The notes beneath the pieces were generated by a model. The model did not search any database, was not told the DNA's origin, and saw only the letters and a list, made by a program, of their open reading frames with translations. From Aphelocoma coerulescens (Eukaryota > Chordata > Aves > Passeriformes > Corvidae): 64,000 bases of DNA. Shown here piece after piece: positions 61,361 through 64,000 of this stretch. Where the stretch lies: positions 87,776,004 through 87,840,003 of the forward strand of contig NC_091015.1 of NCBI RefSeq assembly GCF_041296385.1. The letters are read 5' to 3'. Position 1 is the first letter of the stretch, and the number at the start of each line of letters is the position of its first letter. The position numbers and the translations under genes are program-made.

Positions 61361-64000
61361 CTCTTTTTACCAAAATACCAAATCACGTTGAATGACACTC
61401 TCCTATGTTGCCGGTAAACCAGTCTAATCTGAGTATTTCAGACTTGGAGTGCTATTTGTTCAGTGTGCAAATCCAAATGAAACAACATCAAGAGAGCCTC
61501 AGAGAGATGTGCAACTGATGCGTGTTTCATGGGCTCGTGTGCTGAGTTAATTCAGCCAGGTTGCTGGCAGATGGAGAGAGTCTCTGGCCTTTGCCTTACT
61601 TCATCTTGCCATCCCATTGACAGTGGCCAGAGTAGCCCTTGAACAAGCTGTCATTCCTCATTGCTGCCAGACCTGTTACCGGCAAGACCCATAGCACTTC
61701 AGTAACTATCCATGACCTTCTTATTTCAGGAGTCTTTGGTTTTCCAAAATTGTTTTTTTATTCAAGCTGTCAGTCTCTTACAAATATGTAGAAAAATCAT
61801 GGGCAGTTCATGAAATGACAATGACTTTGTGGCATATTGTCACATTCAGAGATTAATTTTTCCCCATCTCTCAAGTACAATATGTCATACTGATCACAAA
61901 AAACGTTATACTGTACTGGAGAAAGAGCTTTCCTGCAATTCCCAGGTTCAGGGGGAAGGATCCAGGAAGGTGGCTAATGAATTAATGAAGTAATGAATTA
62001 ATGAATTAATGAATTAACTGGTGCCATTTGAACTATTGTGAAAATACTGTCTACTAAATTGTATGATGGGAATGAAAACAGCATTCTTTATATTCTCACT
62101 CCCTAAGTCTAGTGCCTAAGACTCACATTTAAGTGATTAGTTAACTTCTGTATCTTATTCAAATGATTGCTTAATAATACCAAGTGATGTCAGCTAAACT
62201 GTGATAACAGGAAAAAAAGAGAAACCTATACTAGACATAAGCTTTCACTCATGGTACAAATTCTGCCCTGTTCTTTATCAAATGTTAAACTGAAAAAAAA
62301 AAATAGCTAGGGATGGTTTTCAGTGGAATTGAAGATTATTTCAGTGGGAAAGTACAGTTTTGTCATGTTTCCTTCTGACTGGAGGTTTATGGACTGGTGA
62401 TGAAACCACTTAAAACATACACAAAATGTATTCCAGTTCTTGCTCTCTGTCTTTATTGAGTCATAAATATATGTAAGATTTAAAATCTCTACATTTTTTT
62501 CTGGCTCACTGAAGTTCTCCATCTTTTTTCACAAAGGCCTTATAAAGCAATCTGTTAAAAAAAAAAAAAAAAAAAAGAATGTATCTGGCTTTTTGTGATG
62601 GGAGTGTGAAAGAAGATGTAGGTGGTTTCTAGAAAAAGCACAATCTCTTTGCTCTGCTGCCTTTGAGATGTATGTTTTGTAGATTTCTACAAGTACACAT
62701 GCAAATGGATAACTTTCTATTATTGTTTTATTTTAGATTAGTAGAAAGCAGCATGATTTAGGTAAATCAAAGAAGATAAATTCCTTGCTTTGTTCTAAAG
62801 ACAAAAAATCCAAACCCAATCAAAGAATACTCAAAACCAACAACCAGCTGAAATTTCAGAGCTTGTGTCGTCTCTTACCTTGGACCAAATGAAAAGTCCA
62901 CTATCTGAAGATACTTCTTCAGTTCAACTTGTTATATCAAAGGGTCCACAACTTAAATATAAATTGTGACTCTCAGGTTTTTATTTCACAAGCAAGAGCG
63001 GAGCTTTTACTGCCTTGTGGTGTTGTTTACAGGCTGTCAAAATACTTGCATGGATTTGGTATTTTTTCACTAACAAGTGCTGTTATGTACAGCCATTCAC
63101 TGAATTAAAAAATCAAATCCTCTAGGTGGTTTCTGTGAGCCAAATGATAAATAAATTTATTCTTAAGAGCATTTAATTTTCCTACAGGATTTTAATATAA
63201 TAACCAAGCCCTCAAATTATGATTTTTAAAATTACCTTCTGAATTATTTCCAAATGGTGGTGAAATACGTAGAGCTCTGCCATCAAAATTGCAAGTGGGG
63301 CATGGTCAGCGTTGGAGCTGTTACTTATACATATTATGTCTTATTTTATACAGCTGTCTGTTGTTATAATTTTCTTCTGGCCTGAACTCTTGTCCATACA
63401 TTTGGCTTGTGATACAATACTTTCTTTTTTTTTTCCAGCTAAATCGCAGCATATTTTGGTAAGACTACACCCCAAGTCTTGTTTTCCTTTCTTGGATACA
63501 TGTGGCAGTCAACAAGAGAGAATTCTGAATTGCATGCCTAGAAATCTTTGTGGAAGATGAACAAAGGATTTCTTTGCAAGTTTGTAGGAAATATGAACAT
63601 GTAGGAACAATAAGGAAGAGCAGTTGTTGTATAGAAAAATTCCCTCAGTGAATCTGATTCTTTTATTTTTTTTTAAATGCTCTTAAAACATTCTGTCTGT
63701 GCTTGTAGAATAGTCTATTGTACATCCATCAGATAATAGCCTACAATTTCCTACAACTAATGGAGTTATTCTGATATAGTCCAAACTACAAGACGGTGCA
63801 GACCTAGTATTTAAATTCTAATCTATATTGGAGTATAATATAATTAATGAGTTGTGCTATGTGAATTAGGAGATCCTGAGTAGATGCTGTTTTTTGAATT
63901 AGTATTTATATGTAAGGTTTTAACATTTTCCAGTTTGCGTTGCAAAATTTCCCTTTATCAGAAAGGATTGAAAATTTGACAAATTAACATTGATTCTGAG
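61361..64000. other. AT-rich non-coding DNA
   Basis: No gene is recognised. It contains a tandem AATTAATG array (61976-62018) and a run of 20 A (62557-62576). A microexon-like arrangement lies at 63439-63458 (see findings). Open frames are at most 82 codons. Confidence 0.5.
61976..62018. repeat. (AATTAATG)n minisatellite
   Basis: Four to five 8-bp units, one of them changed to AAGTAATG. The motif is AT-rich and unlike the CR1 octamer tail ATTCTATG, so I do not assign it to CR1. Confidence 0.85.

Noticed and set aside
61976..62018. CR1 octamer tail
   Set aside because: The unit AATTAATG differs from the CR1 tail ATTCTATG, and no CR1 body adjoins it.
1..64000. CRISPR array, operon, rRNA or tRNA genes
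   Set aside because: No spaced palindromic repeat array, no clustered gene layout, and no tRNA cloverleaf or rRNA text was seen; the DNA is of vertebrate type.

Overview
The window looks like nuclear DNA of a bird, most likely a passerine. It is AT-rich and non-coding, with several decayed CR1 LINE copies of the avian type and many solo LTRs of endogenous retroviruses (ERVs). The LTRs include ERVL-, ERVK- and ERV1-like forms that resemble songbird families. This placement rests on recalled repeat families, not on a search. I found no convincing complete protein-coding gene. The longest open frames lie inside LTRs, CR1 copies or simple repeats.

Layout: 0-6.4 kb is AT-rich DNA with one LTR-like segment (about 0.89-1.2 kb). 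6.4-7.7 kb is a minus-strand ERVL-type LTR. 11.0-11.4 kb is a compact minus-strand ERVK-type LTR with a 6-bp target duplication. 14.1-14.7 kb is a plus-strand CR1 3' end. 16.9-20.5 kb is a long minus-strand CR1 that keeps endonuclease and reverse-transcriptase segments; a 1.4-kb ERV-derived insert splits it, and a deletion removes the middle of the RT. 26.1-27.2 kb is a minus-strand CR1 split by a 920-bp LTR with a perfect GGAGA duplication. 30.4-31.4 kb is a plus-strand LTR. 34.8-36.1 kb is a plus-strand CR1 split by a 699-bp LTR with a TATT duplication. 41.1, 50.5 and 51.9 kb carry further CR1 pieces. 56.4-57.0 and 60.0-61.4 kb are minus-strand LTRs, the second with a perfect CTCTT duplication. 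Next to the latter, 59.1-59.8 kb is a GC-rich block that I could not classify.

The best candidate for host gene sequence is 45.7-46.17 kb. It is a moderately GC-rich, CpG-containing segment with an inverted CCAAT box, short upstream ORFs, and a 34-codon reading frame that runs from an ATG straight into a near-consensus splice donor. It could be an alternative first exon and promoter of a gene extending rightwards. I could not name the gene.

I see no operon-like or novel multi-gene system. The interest lies in the precisely datable nested insertions, the rearranged CR1 copies, the candidate first exon, a 24-G homopolymer, and several local duplications.
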